Assembly: GCA_963693285.1 (NCBI GenBank)
Contig: OY848921.1
Location: forward strand, 6,771,229 to 6,835,228
Length of the DNA stretch: 64,000 nucleotides
Reading direction: 5' to 3'
Origin: Xestospongia muta
Lineage: Eukaryota > Porifera > Demospongiae > Haplosclerida > Petrosiidae
Within the stretch, counting starts at the first letter, position 1, and each line of letters opens with the position of its first letter. The position numbers were made by a program, and so were the translations under genes. Under the pieces are notes generated by a model. The model saw only the letters and a list, made by a program, of their open reading frames with translations. It searched no databases and was not told the DNA's origin. Positions 25,228-39,500 of this stretch are shown one piece after another.

Positions 25228-27612
25228 TTAAATATATGTACATAATCAGATTAATATTCTGTGGTCTTAATTAGTTTGAACATGTGTATAGTCATCAAAT
25301 AATACCACCTATATTGCACGATATTTAAGCTCAGATCTATATTACACATTGTATTTGTCGTAGATATTTCTGACATTTTGTCAAAGGTTCATAGTGAGTA
25401 TAATCAAATAATCTACTAACATTTTTGCATATTGGGATTGCAGTGGTCAGCCTGTTTTTCTTGAAATCCTCCCTGCCTTCCTGACTCCTCGTACATTATT
25501 TCAATGAAATAAACATCAGCACACTTGACCTGATGCTCAACTGGATGGCTAGCATTCATGGTCACCACATTCATCATGAAATAGAGGGTGGTCTTTGTGG
25601 GTACCCTCGTATGTACTGCATTGGTACTCATGGTGATGTTTTAATAACCAATGAGAAGAAGAAAGCAGTTCTAAATGAGCTAGAGTCCAATTACAAAAAT
25701 AAAGCATTTATTGAACTTGTTAAAGAAACTTTGATTATCGACAACACCACTTCTGATAAAAAAAATGTGAAGATCCAAATCTCATTAAGCTACATAGAAC
25801 TATTTCTCAGTTCACATATGAAAAGCTCATTGTCGGGACTCCAGTTAGCTGGGTTCTCTTTCGTAAAGTAATCCAATTGTTTGATAAAAATGTAATCAAT
25901 CTTGAAGAAGCTCATGCTATTGGAGTAGCTTGTAAAATACCTCATGATGATGTTCCAAAGGTCCTCCTGTTTTATCATGATCTAGGAGTAGTGCTGTTCT
26001 ATCCCCACATTACTGGTTTGAGTAACAAAGTTATCATTAATCCTAAATGGTTTGTGGACATGCTTGGAAAAGTGTTGACACTAAATGGACAAGCTGATGG
26101 ACAAACAAGACTAATGTGGACATTACTACAGGAAAAAGGCATTCTAGTACAACCATTTTATGTGTCCCTTTGGAAAGAATGTAGGGCAGACCTTAGTCCA
26201 GAAGATATAATTGAACTTTTAGTTCATTTTCGTCTTGCTGCTAAAGTTTCTACTAAAGAATATTATGATCGAAAAGTAAAGCAATATTTTTTGCCAGCCA
26301 CACTTCCAACATTCAAAAGAGATTCCAACAACCTTTACAAGATTATCGTCTTCAAGCTATCCCACTACATATCACTTTTAGCACAACATTTGTACCTCCT
26401 GATTTCTTCACACATTTCATTACCTTCCTTGTCAGTAATCCATCTTGTGAGCTTATGTTTGAATGTGGTATATATCGCAATCATGTCACTTTTGTATATC
26501 ACAAATCAGATGATCACATCATACTCACTGATCTCCACTATGCCATACAAGTTGATGTATTACGATATGCTCCAGCTAACTTGTACATTCCATCCTTTGA
26601 TACAGTATGTCAAGAGCTATTGAGTGTTCTTAAAAGTTGTGGAGATCTCGTTGAACAAACTCTTACAGGTCATTGGGGAATGATGAATGGATCCACTCAA
26701 TTTGTCTCTATGGAGAGGGAATTTTAATATATATATATAGATCAAAAGGATATGATCAATCTGAGGTTTATTGCTTAAAAAGATCAGTAGACAATTCCTC
26801 CATTCACTGTAAAAAGAGTATGTATAAATCATATCATAGACCTACTGCTGAAGAAAGAGTCTAATTTGATGGATGGAACATACCAGAAGAGGTACAGTTC
26901 AAGAGAGCTTATTATAATGTCTCTATATATTCTTTATAGGGATTGTCTCCTGAATCATCATCACCTCCTGTAACTATGGTGTCAAATGCTACTGGTCAGG
27001 TCAAATGTATAAGCAAGAGTCTCTTGAAAGTCAAAAGGGTAAGTCAGTCTATGCATGTGAACCTTCATGTATCCATTTAAATACATGTACATAATCAGAT
27101 TAATATTCTGTGGTCTTAATTATTTTGAACATATGCATAGTTATCAAATAATAATGTGAGTATAATCAAATAATGTACTAACAAAGAATAAATATTTGTA
27201 ATTTGAATGAAGCCATTCATTTTGCATATTGTGACAGATATTACTGAAATGTTTTCTTTTTTGTTATTTACTGAATTTTTTTATGAGTATATATATATTG
27301 TAAGATATATATACTCATATCTATATTTATGTATATTGTATTTATTGTAGATATTTCTGACATTTCGTCAAAGGCTCCTATTTTTAAAGATGCTCTCTCT
27401 TTGCTCATTCCTATTATGGATCAGTGGTATATTGTTGGTTGTGCTTTAGGCATCAATACTAATAAGCTCAATAGTTTACAACAAAGTAATGAAGCGGTTA
27501 AAATGAAGCTCTCTAAAGTCATGACATATTGCCTAAGCAAAAAAGCTAATGAGGCAGTCGAAAGTAATATTGTAGATAATCGTCAAGTTAGTGAGGATAT
27601 TCATCAGTTTCC
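25228..27612 (+). pseudogene. Roc-COR copy 3b, broken
   Basis: A short stretch of the post-Death intron with the truncated Death exon (25364-25415) runs straight into a Roc exon fragment at about 25423 that carries the same 1-nt deletion as copy 3a. A 100-odd base deletion then joins TCGTACATT to AAACATCAGC. The COR region (25877-26340) is largely open, and its tail is frameshifted near 26325. The linker exon is near 26941. A Death exon at 27351-27612 (DISDISSKAPIFKDALSLL) has an internal deletion and is cut off at 27612, where kinase 5' flank begins. Confidence 0.85.
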
Positions 27613-29106
27613 AAAATAGAATGTCACAGCATTATTTTATGATCACAGTTTCACAAACATTATATGTATATACATCCCAATAGCCTGAATCAATCTTAAA
27701 ATTCCATATACAATATTGTCTTGATTAATTAATTTATATAGTTATTAAGTAAATATATCACTAAATGTTGATTGGCTTTGATATCAACACTATAGTGCTA
27801 TTTATACTCACCATTTGGAAAGTTAACTGAGACAAAAATCTAGTGGGAAATATATTATGAGCCATACAGACATATTTTACACTATACATAATTATACTTT
27901 AGAGTCAACAACCAAGAATATTAGTGTCTTATCATTAACTTCATGCTTCAGTTATCATTAATAGTTGATGTCATACATACACTCACTGCAAACTCTAATT
28001 ACATTATTATTATCTTTTTTTATACTGACATATAATCTTTTAAACCAAACTAAGCTCTATGACTGAACAACATATAGGGAAATGACTAACTGTAACATTG
28101 CTATTTCTTCATATTCATATTCACAGCAAAGAACAAGTTGAGAAATCTAAATAGTCAGCTCAATTAATAATAACACACCCTACATGCTATTTTAACACAT
28201 GTGTGTTAAAATGCCATATCCAACTATGTTAGCACATGTGACCTGATTTGTTATAATAAGGGATCACTTCTATCAAAACATTTGTGACCTAATTAGTTAA
28301 AAGGGAGTGCTGTAGAAACACCTCAAAGACAGCTTCATATACATACAGTTACACAAATAGTTCCGCCGATATAGCAACTTTATGTATATACAACTATTTT
28401 TGAGATGTTTTAATAGTAGTTGGTCCAACTGTCTTGCCAGAAGTGTTCCCTTAGTGTGAATCATGTAACAACTACATGTTTTATGTTTTAATAAATCAGA
28501 GTTAGAAAATGTGCAAGTTACCTTAGCATTGTTTAAAATAGTCATTCAGCATATTTTCCACTAAATTAATACTGGCAAATTACATCATAAAATTATGTAC
28601 CTTTTTGTGTGCACAATAATATGTACTGTTGAAAGATTTCAGTTAACAAAATATATTGTTTATTCTACACTTTTTACTATTGTCACTGATAAGCTCAAAC
28701 AAACATTTTTTTAGAAGTTATACCTTGTTTGTAGAATAATTAAGTTTACATTATTATAGTTTAGATGCAACATTCAGTGAATTTATGATCTGATGACATT
28801 GTCTATATATTGGCATTAGCGACTTCACTATACTGTCTTGATGGATGTATAATATATAAATAATAGGCAGTGTCTAAAATTAAACATTAAAGTACAACTT
28901 TCTATTACCAACATGCTGACTGCTACCTAAATAATAACTAGTATTTCATGAGGAATTATGTTTGCAGTTTAATTACTAGCTGTAATGTCACCTTTTTTTG
29001 ATCAGGCTTTGTTGCAAGACATGTTAGTGATGATACCATATAACAACACAAACTAAAATTTTAGCTCCTCCCTTTCTAATCATACAATAGGGCAATCATT
29101 ACAAAG
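27613..29106. other. 5' flank of K2
   Basis: Matches the flanks of K1 and K3 from about 11860 and 35050 onward. No gene was seen. The inverted repeat ATTTTAACAC/GTGTTAAAAT is at 28188-28211. Confidence 0.55.
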
Positions 29107-30168
29107 ATGGATTTGGAGTCATCATTGATGAACCAAATACAGCCACTATTACTAAATGAAGTAATAAAGCAAGACATTGAAATAGGCCGTGGTACGTACG
29201 CTACTGTGTTCGAAGTACAAGTTCATGGGCTAAAATGTGCGGGTAAGCGATTGCTTCTCGAATCTGTGCTGCAACAAAATGACGAGTTCAAAAAGAAATT
29301 CGTTGCTGAGTGTTTGCTGCACAGCTACCAACGTCATCCTAACATAGTCCAGTTAATTGGAGTGTGTATTACGCCAGAGCCAACTTTAATAATGGAGTAT
29401 CTTCCAATGAATCTAACTAGTTGTTTGGAAACTCACCAAAATCTTCCAGAGTGGATAAAATCAAGTATTCTTTATGACATTTCTAAAGGCCTCAATTTTC
29501 TTCATAATCAGAAAGCTTCTATAGTTCATTTTAGTGTGACAAGCAACAATGTTCTTCTCACTGCTCACCTTCAGGCTAAAATTACAGATCTTTGTGTTTC
29601 GAGGCTATTTAAGGAGATATCAACTGACAATGTTGGCTTGATCTCTGATGACACATCCTCTAACCACTTAGCATTTATGCCACCAGAATATTTCACTGAT
29701 CATACATCATGTAGTACCAAATTTGATATATTCTCCTTTGGTTGTATTATGATACATGTTTTAAGTCAAGAGTATCCCAATCCATCAGAAAAGTTTGACG
29801 ATAGCTTCATTGATACTGCTATGACTGAATCTAGCTTTACTCAAATCTCTGAATGGGAACGTCGTGAACACAATCTTGCTGATGTGTCATCTCATCATCC
29901 ACTCTTACCGCTCATAGAGAATTGCTTGGATAATGATCCAGAAGAAAGACCTCAAATATCTGAGGTTATAAAGGCCATTGAAAATGCATCACCACCTATA
30001 CTATCTCCATATAATGATGGAATAATAGCATTAATGGAGACTCTGATCAAAAAAGACAGTCAAGTCAGGGAGGCACGCAAAGCTGTCAAGACCAAAGTTA
30101 ATGACCTACAGGAGATACTAAATGCCAAAACAAGATCTGTTACTCGACTCATCAGTGACAATTCTTAG
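29107..30168 (+). pseudogene. K2: pseudokinase exon cut off after the kinase domain
   Basis: The 353-residue frame is intact and keeps GRGTYATVFEV, the beta-3 Lys, HFS in place of HRD, DLC and PPE. Right after TRSVTRL the sequence switches at about 30149 to an intron sequence that matches 6503 onward, adding ISDNS and a stop. The coiled coil and the DUSP-Ubl exons are gone. It could still yield a free pseudokinase domain, so 'pseudogene' is a judgement based on the truncation. Confidence 0.75.
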
Positions 30169-30480
30169 CACATAATTATCATACAGGATACCACATATTT
30201 AGCTAAGCAAAAAAATGTTGTGCATAACAATTTTGTATGATAACATTGTTCCCTTTTATCTGCAAAATTATTAATTCTATCTTTGAAATATGCAATCAAA
30301 ATAAAAATTGGATGTTTGTTAAAGACTGTTATAAGTGAAATGATTTGCAAAAGATAATATACAGTGGCCAGATTTCCAGCGCAATGATACATGCATTGCT
30401 AAATTACTTTGTGGACATCCATTAAATCCATATTTCCACAATCTACTTAAATCCTTTATCTGTATCCTTCCATTTTATAG

Positions 30481-30955
30481 ATTCTCAAAATGAAGAAGAA
30501 AAACAAAAAACAAGTAGGCTTACTCCATCAATAGATTTAAACATACCTATAATAATGATAATGAAGTTACAATAGTTACCTAACCAATTTAAAAACCCGT
30601 CTATTTTTTAATTTTAGCCATTTTAAGTTCTGATCCCTAATTTAACATGTTTTTAACTTTGACAGTTTGGTGGTATAACTCTTGCTCCCAAATTTAAAAT
30701 CAATAATTATGTCAAATAAATGGAATTATTTGACTATCTGATCAAGGCTCTAATGTATTTACACTTATGTTCTTTACTCTAGGCACTTGTGGCAGCCAAA
30801 GCAAATACTACCTCCTTTATTTTGGTATATTTGTAATAGTCTTGATTGCTGCTGTCATTATTGACTATTTGGTACATTTTTATAAAGATAGTAATTTCTT
30901 GGATAAATTTTATCCCTTTTTCAAGACTATTCCACTTCCTAAAGAGTTTTGTTAA
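30481..30955 (+). pseudogene. Orphan 3' exons of a Roc-COR-Death-transmembrane gene
   Basis: The first exon (30481-30513, with an internal deletion relative to 6833-6883) is followed by the membrane exon at 30783-30955. The latter reads GTCGSQSKYYLLYFGIFVIV, then a hydrophobic run and a 20-residue polar tail ending PLPKEFC. This copy lacks the TAG found at 7292 and so shows the longer ancestral C-terminus. No Roc, COR or Death exon remains upstream. Confidence 0.75.
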
Positions 30956-31739
30956 TGGATTGTTATGTATTGACTTTATGTAGATCTTTTTGAGTGAATT
31001 TAGTTTCTTTTTTCCATAAGACTTCACAACATGTACATAAAGAACAAAATTTCTATTACACATATGGATGTCCTTTAGTAGTTAACTTTTGCCAGTAAAA
31101 TTAACTTTAACAATGGATGATTTAAGGTAAAAAAAGATGTGACTGAGGTTTGCAAAATCTTATATCTAAATAGTTGGAATAGCTGAGTATTGTATACAAT
31201 TATAGGTAATATCAAGCGCCAGGACACAGTAGAGATATATAGCAAACATATACAAAGAATAATTTTTTTAAATGCCTTGTAAGAATAATAATAAATCAAA
31301 AGAGAAGAACCACCACAGCTGGGTAAAAGTCCATATAGCAGTAACAATACCAGTTTTACATGCTAGTATCATTTAGAGTTTTCTTGATAATTAATTGTTA
31401 TTGGGATGATATGTTAACTGCCATTGTACTATCTCCACATCAATGAAGCATATTGGTGTAAAACTTGTGACAATAATTTGAGGTATTAATAAGCTAACGT
31501 TTCTATATAACCAGTATCATAAGAACAATATGTCAGACTACTTGCTGGTTTCTACTTTAACACTACTTTAATGCTTAATTAAGAGTTTGTTTGCTTTGGA
31601 ACATTCATATATGAGAGTTAGATATATATAAAAGACTGTAAAATTGTTGCATATGAGACGTGAGGCCATTATATATACATCAATGGTAATGTGATGTAAT
31701 ATTTTCTTCAATTATATGTTGTTTCTTGAGTTTAAGCCA

Positions 31740-32362
31740 CCTCTATCCTCTACAAAAGAAAGCAATCCAATCAATAAATGATAGAAAGAGATTATATGCA
31801 ATTGTTAAACACATTATTTTAATCATTCTACTGTAGGTGTCTTGTCAGTACCCTGTGGTTTGAAAAATGGAAAGCATATGTCAAAAGTGCTACTAAAACA
31901 AGAATAGCTACTGATTGTCCTGGTTCTGTTACTAACTACATGTAAAAATGTAAAAATCATCAATGTAGTCTTAAAAACAAACTGAGTAGAGGATACAGTG
32001 GTATGGATTAAGTGAGAAGTCCACCTATATTACAAAGTTAGGTTTGTTTGTGTCTTGTGAAATAAATATATTGTAATCCATTTATGATGTTTATACTACT
32101 AAGATTGACCACGTTGATATAACATTGTATAGCCAATACTTATATGATTGATTAGTTATTTTAAGTGTTCACATGCTAACTTATTAAATGACATTTTAAT
32201 ATAATTAAATTACTCTTGCCAACTGCTATAGGAAAGTTGTGAAAATTCAAAGACATGCTATCACAGAATTTATAGTGGAGGTGTATCCATTACATATCCA
32301 TGTAACACTAAGTTCTAGCAAAACATTAAGACCATATACAGTTCAACAAAGTGATAAAGTTG
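31740..32362 (+). pseudogene. DUSP-Ubl exon relic, second block
   Basis: The counterpart of 8093-8764. Exon 3 starts at 31837 and has a stop (ATGTAA, about 31940) plus a deletion that removes the THYILVPEI region. Exon 4 (32232-32362) is intact in sequence. No kinase exon lies upstream. Confidence 0.8.
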
Positions 32363-32642
32363 GTAAGTTATTAACATGTCTCCTACCAGTCTGTAATACT
32401 ATGTTATAAGTATTATAATAATATAATTGATGAGTAACCTTCCATTTATCAAAATTATATCTAAACATAATATCTTAATGCTGTATCTATATTTCAACCC
32501 TGCATTGTTTGTATTGTGTACCCTCATTGCCACAGATTTAGTGAGCATTTTGACTGTAGGATTGTATGAGGCACCGTTTGTATCAAACTTGGAAAATTAT
32601 CATTATATATATTAAATAAGTCATTGTTTATTAGATAACTCT

Positions 32643-32730
32643 GGATTTACTTCTTATTTATTTAATAAATCATACATTATTTAGTAAATCACAAGTTATT
32701 TAATAAATAATGAGAATTAAAAGTAAATCA
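32643..32730. repeat. Second copy of the short hairpin element
   Basis: Same inverted termini (GGATTTACTT and AAGTAAATCA) and core as 9033-9120. Confidence 0.55.
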
Positions 32731-34082
32731 TAACATGCTTCAATGACACCTTTCAAGCTTTCTTTAACATTATAACCCTCCCTAAATTTAAATATCTGAG
32801 CTCTGAAATAAATAATTGCTCCTCAACACAGTGGATGCTCAACAATAAGAAATAAAGTGAACAGCATGCATCACGCATTATATCATAATTAGATGCTGAG
32901 GACAAGGAACTACATGATTCATGACCCAAAGAAGAAATATACCAAGTGTTAGGTAGTTATGGCTTCTTGTTTAGAGTGTTCATCAATGCCATGTCCTTAA
33001 TTTAAAAAAAACATTAAAATTAAAGATAGAAAAAGGAAGACCTTTCAAAAGGAGGATGGCTGAGATGGACAAATTGATCACTTTTAAAATCCTATTGTGT
33101 GTACAGAATACATTAATTTACAAATTCATCGTGGAATTTCACGAATGTTTCCTTCCAAAGTTATGCAGTTTTCACTTATTTGACTGTCTTATTTGTTATC
33201 AGTTTATAGACACATTTGGAGATAGCCATTACTGTTATGAAACTACTGGTATAATTGGTGTTTCAAATCATATATTTTTGTCTACTTAACATGTAGCTTA
33301 GCCAAAGAATAGAGCCATGAAAGCCCAAACTGTATAATATAATAATATCACCATTGTTGTTGAATTGGATTCTTTCTCTTTTTTACTATGACAGTGAATC
33401 TGTTATTAAAATTTATCAATCTCAATGTTTCTGTCACAACGAAATATGATGATACATTTTAGGTAATAGTGCATGTAATTACACATTAAAATTTGTTTGA
33501 TATTCATGTAATGAATTCTAGCTGATAATAATTTTTATTAATGATTCATTTTACACTCTTCTATATGTTCCTGTAATAATGTTAATTTCTCTTCTGATAC
33601 TAACTAATAAAAGCTTGTTAGTAAATATAAATTACACAGCATACAATATAACTTTTACCTGTCTGTTTGTTTATATCACCTCATCACAAAAATTGAAACT
33701 ACAATATTATAACTAATTAATGACTTTTTACTTACTTTTTCTATGTTTTCTGCAAATCTACATTTAATGTTTCCAAAGTCACCAACAAACAACAAAAGAG
33801 GTAGAAACTGTAAGAGTAAATGCATGAGTTAATTGTATAGATATAAATATAGTTTTAATTAGCTATATAATTGTTTTGAACAAAGACAGCCATCTCTTAA
33901 TACACATATCCTATTTTTAGTGGTCGTAAATAATATCGTTAGTAATTGTCTAGCTAGACTTGTTATATAGAGAACATATGAGTCAACATTATGTTTAATT
34001 AATAGGATACAATAGTATTGTAATGATTATCAATCAAACATGGTTTGTATAGCTGAATCTCTTACACTTTTTTGTATTATAG
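32731..34082. other. Intergenic, no supported gene
   Basis: Aligns to 9121-10887 with a deletion of about 500 bases near 33325, where GAAAGCCC is joined to AAACTGTATAAT. Confidence 0.5.
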
Positions 34083-34397
34083 ATATTCAGAAGATTCTCC
34101 CAAAAGTTCCAGAAAACAAATATGTCTTAATGTTACTACTTCTTGTTAAGGAGAGTTGGTACATTATTGGTACTGCACTTGGAGTCAATCCCAAAAAGCT
34201 GAATAGCTTGGAAAGAAGTATTAACCAACCAGAGATCACTCTGTCAATGATCATAAATAAATGGCTTATGGAGAAAGACAAAAAACCACATGATAATAGA
34301 GGCAATGGACAGTTCAGGCAGCCATGACACATGTGATAATATTCAAGAATTCTTAATGAAACCTGATTTGTACACAAAATACTCTAAACAATATTAA
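34083..34397 (+). pseudogene. Broken Death-domain last exon, second block
   Basis: Reads DIQKILPKVPENKYV through NKWLMEKDKKPH, without the TAG seen at 11037. The same frameshift follows, so the tail NIQEFLMKPDLYTKYSKQY (TAA at 34395-34397) is out of frame. No other exon of a Roc-COR gene is attached. Confidence 0.8.
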
Positions 34398-36518
34398 CTG
34401 ATGAGTGCATTGTCCTAACTTGTATGCAATAATACTATAGGTTTTTTGTGTGTGATTATATGATCTTCATGCTAATTATTCATAGCAATTTCTTTAGTTT
34501 CTTTGCTCACAGATCCAGATAGCTGCATGTGTGTATATGCAGCTATCAATTGTAATTAAAGAAGTAATTTTGTATATTTACTTTCATATATCATCAGATC
34601 TACAGGAAATATTGCTACAAACATATATTATTCATTGTGCTCTACTGACATCTAGGTCAGGTAAAATGTTCTTTCTATCTAGAAGCCTGAAAGAAATGCC
34701 TAAATGAAAAACCAACTGATTCTAGAAGGGCTAGCTTATCATTAGATCTATTATAATAGTCAATGAGTGTAGAGACTTATTCCTTAGTTGGAATTTTATT
34801 TTGTAGTCTGATTATTATAATCTTTAAAAAGGTTTTTACTTAATTAAATGGTAGAGATGTATCACTTTGAGGTACTTATATAAGTATTTACAACTTGAAT
34901 TAATGTATTTGAATGAAAGATACAATGTTCTTCACCAATAATCTTACAATGAAGACTAGTGCTCCAAATATGTGCTCATAATCAGGAGCCTGTATATCAA
35001 TTTACCAGCAGCTTTTGTCATGCTGTCAGTGAAATTGTCATGCTGATTAGTTCCAAAATAGAATATCACAATATCATTTTATGATCACATATTCACAAAC
35101 ATTATATGTATATACATCCCAATAGCTTGAATCAATCTTAAAATTCCACGTACAATATTGTTTTAATTAATTAATTTGTATAGTTATTAAGTAAATATAT
35201 CACTAAATGCTGATTGATTTGATATCAACACTATAGTCCTATTTATGCTCACCACTTGTAAAGTTAACTGAGACAAAAATCTAGAGTGAAATATATTGAG
35301 GCATACAGACATATTTTACACTATACATAATTATACTTTAGAGTCAACAACCAAGAATATTAGTGTCTTATCATTACCTTCATGCTTCAGTTATCATTAA
35401 TAGTTGATGTCATACACACACTCAACTGGAAACTCTAATTACATTATTTTTATTATCTTTTTTTATACTGACATATAGTCTAGATCTTTCAAACCAAACT
35501 AAGCTCTATGACTTAACAACAGATAGGGAAATGACTAACTGTAACATTGCTATTTCTTCATATTCATATTCACAGCAAAGAACAAGTTGAGAAATCTAAA
35601 TAGTCAGCTCAATTAATAATAACACACCCTACATGCTATTTTAACACATGTGTGTTAAAATGCCATATCCAACTATGTTAGCACATGTGACCTGATTTGT
35701 TATAATAAGGGATCACTTCTATCAAAACATTTGTGACCTAATTTGTGAAAAGGGAATACTTTAAAAACACCTCAAAGACAGCTTCATATACATACAGTTA
35801 CCACAAATAGTTGTGCAGATATAACAACTTATGTATACAAGTATTTTTTGAGATTTTTTAATAGTGGTTGGTCTGACTGTCTTGCCAGAAGTGTTTCCTT
35901 AGTGTTAATCATGTAACAACTACATGTTCTATGTTTTAATAAATCAGAGCTAGAAAATGTGCAAAACTATTATAGTATTGTTTAAATAGTCACTCAGCAT
36001 AATATGAATTGGATTAACATTGACAAATTACATATTAAAACTATGCACCTTTTTTGTGTGCACAATGATATGTACTGTTGGCAGATTTCAGTTAACAAAA
36101 TATATTGCTCATTTATTCTACACATTTTTAACATGCCAACAGTACACAGTAAACAGTCAGTGAATTTATGATCTGATGACATTGTCTATATATTGGCGTT
36201 AGCGACTTCACTATACTGTCTTGATGGATGTATAATATATAAATAATAGGCAGTGTCTAAAATTAAACATTAAAGTACAACTTTCTATTACCAACATGCT
36301 GACTGCTACCTAAATAATAACTAGTACTTCATAAGGAATTACGCTTGCAGTTTAATAGCTAGCTGTAGTGTCACCTTTTCTTGATCAGGCTTCATGTAGC
36401 AATAACGTTTCTGCCTACACTGTTCTCCACGCTTTACTGCAAGAAATGATGATACCATATAACTACACAAAGTAAAAATTTTAGCTCCTCCCTTTCAAAG
36501 GATATCCTAGGGCAAAAG
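34398..36518. other. Intergenic region upstream of K3
   Basis: Nearly the same as 11203-13326, including the inverted repeat at 35638-35661. No gene was seen. Confidence 0.55.
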
Positions 36519-39500
36519 ATGGATTTGGAGTTGTCATTGATGAACCAAATACAGCCACTATTACTAGATGAAGTAATAAAGCAAGACATCGAAATAGGCC
36601 GTGGTACGTACGCTACTGTGTTCGAAGTACAAGTTCATGGGCTAAAATGTGCGGGTAAGCGATTGCTTCTCGAATCCGTGCTGCAACAAAATGACAAGTT
36701 TAAAAAGAAATTCGTTGCTGAGTGTTTGCTGCACAGCTACCAACGTCATCCTAACATAGTCCAGTTAATTGGAGTGTGTATTACACCAGAGCCAACTTTA
36801 GTAATAGAGTATCTTCCAATGAATCTAAGTTGTTGTTTGGAAACTCACCAAGATCTTCCAGAGTGGATAAAATCAAGTATTCTTTATGACATTTCTAAAG
36901 GCCTCAATTTTCTTCATAATCAGAAAGCCTCTATAGCTCATTTTGGTGTGACAAGCAACAATGTTCTTCTCACTGCTCACCTTCAGGCTAAAATTACAGA
37001 TCTCTGTGTTTCGAGACTATTTAAGGAGATATCAACTGACAGTGTTGGCTTGATCTCTGATGACACAACCTCTAACCACTTAGCATTTATGCCACCAGAA
37101 TATTTCACTGATCATACATCATGTACTACCAAATTTGATATATTCTCCTTTGGTTGTATTATGATACATGTTTTAAGTCAAGAGTATCCCAATCCATCAG
37201 AAAAGTTTGCCGATAGCTTCATTGATACTGCTATGACTGAATCTAGCTTTACTCAAATCTCTGAATGGGAACGTCGTGAACACAATCTTGCTGATGTGTC
37301 ATCTCATCATCCACTCTTACCGCTCATAGAGAATTGCTTGGATAATGATCCAGAAGAAAGACCTCAAATATCTGAGGTAATAAAGATCATTGAAAATGCA
37401 TCATCACCTATACCGTCTCCGTATAGTGATGGAATAATAGCATTAATGGAAACTCTGAACAAAAAAGACAGCCAAGTCAGGGAGGCACGCAAAGCTGTCA
37501 AGACCAAAGTTAATGACCTACAGGAGATACTAAATGCCAAAACAAGATCTGTTACTCGACTTGAAAATGCTGTAGAAAAAACAAAGAAAGAGTGCAATGA
37601 CTTAGTTACAGAGAAACAAGAAGAGATCAGTCGTCTTCAAAGTGAAGTCAGTAGTAACTTAGCTACAATCAATGATCTCAAAGAAAAGGCGGCAACACAG
37701 GAGAACCAAGTTAAGTCATTAGAAAAACAAATGGGTCTACAATCTACTGTTATTGAAGAACTAGAACAAAAAGTGCAAAAGAAAGATGACAACTTATTAA
37801 CAATGGAAGGAGATCTTGCAGAAAAAGAATCAAAGATAGATGAACTTAGGAAGATAGCCTCAAATGTAAAATCACAAACTGATCTCAATAATGAACTTCA
37901 ACAAGAAATGAAGGTAATGTTGGAAAACCAGGAGCGACTTCAGGCAATTACATTTAATCAACAAGCTCAAATTGACAGCCTTCATCAACAATTGGATACA
38001 ACAACAGCCAACAATGTCCTATTAGAGACTACCAAGAATAACTTAATTCAATTACAAGATACTATACTACAAGACAAGGCAGATATCATTGACCATCATC
38101 AAGCAGAAGTGACTGCTCTTAGAGCAGCCAATGACCTAACTGCTGTCAGACAACAAGCTTTAGAGTTAGAGATAAATATACTTCAAGAAGAAAACAAACA
38201 ACTCACAGAGTCTACAGTCTCTCTCAAGGAAAGTCTCGATACCACAATGAGACACATGAAAGAACAAACTGACCTTGTTAAGAAATTATCTCCAACACAA
38301 GATAGACTGCTAGAAGCTGTAGCTAACATAAACATCCATGGTAAATAAAACAATAGTTTTTCAATTTTATAATTATTGTGTCTTGTGTTTAGGCCCACCT
38401 TTATCTCAACAAGAGAAAATAATTCAGTCAATGATGAAGCAAAGACTAATAGAAGGAGACTCATGGTATATACACTAATTGTTAAATACATTACTTTAGT
38501 CATTCTACTGTAGGTGTCTTGTCAGTACCCTGTGGTTTGAAAAATGGAAAGCATATGTCAAGAGTGCCACTGGAACTGGAGTTGTTACTGATAGTCCTGG
38601 TCCAGTTACTAATTTCATGTTGTTAGAACGTAAAAATCATCAACGCAGTCTTAAGGAGAATTTGGATAGAGGTACACATTACATACTGGTTCCTGAGATA
38701 GCCTGGGATCTGTTGATACAGTGGTATGGATTAAGTGAGAAGTCCACCTACATTGCAAGGTTAGATTTGTTTGTGTCTTGTGTCAAATAATCCAATTATG
38801 AAGTTTATACTACTGAGACTGACCATGTTGATATAATATTGTATAACCAATACCTATATGACTGCTTAATTACTTCATGTGATCTCATGTAACATACTAT
38901 GTTACATTTTAATATAATTAAATGATCTTTACCATCTGCTATAAGTTGTAAAAATTCAAAGACATGCTATCACAGAATTTATAGTGGAGGTGTATCCATT
39001 ACATATCCATGTAACACTAAGTTCTGGCAAAACATTAAGACCATATACAATTCAACGAAGTGATAATGTTGGTAAGTTATTTAACATATCTCTCCTACTA
39101 GTCAATAATACTATATTATATGTAGCTTATGTGATGGAGAAACTCCGTAAGAAGTACAATGTAGGAGATAGCATTGAGACCAGACTATGGTTATGTCATG
39201 AGAGTAATAAGACTATACTAAAACCCACAGACACTATGGGATGTAACCAATCACATTATTCAGTAGAACCTAATGATGTAAGTACACTGTTCAATAATTG
39301 ATAATACACTTTTACATTAAATATAGACACTGTTACTTGAGACTAAGATTGGTGCTTGGTCAATACAGGAGTCAACTAGTAATGGACACATATTCAATAA
39401 ACCAAAAGAAGGTATATTAACAAATATAACTGATATTAGTTAACAAGTAATTGATGTGTGACCTCCCATTTATCAAAGTTGTATCTAACCTTTAACCACA

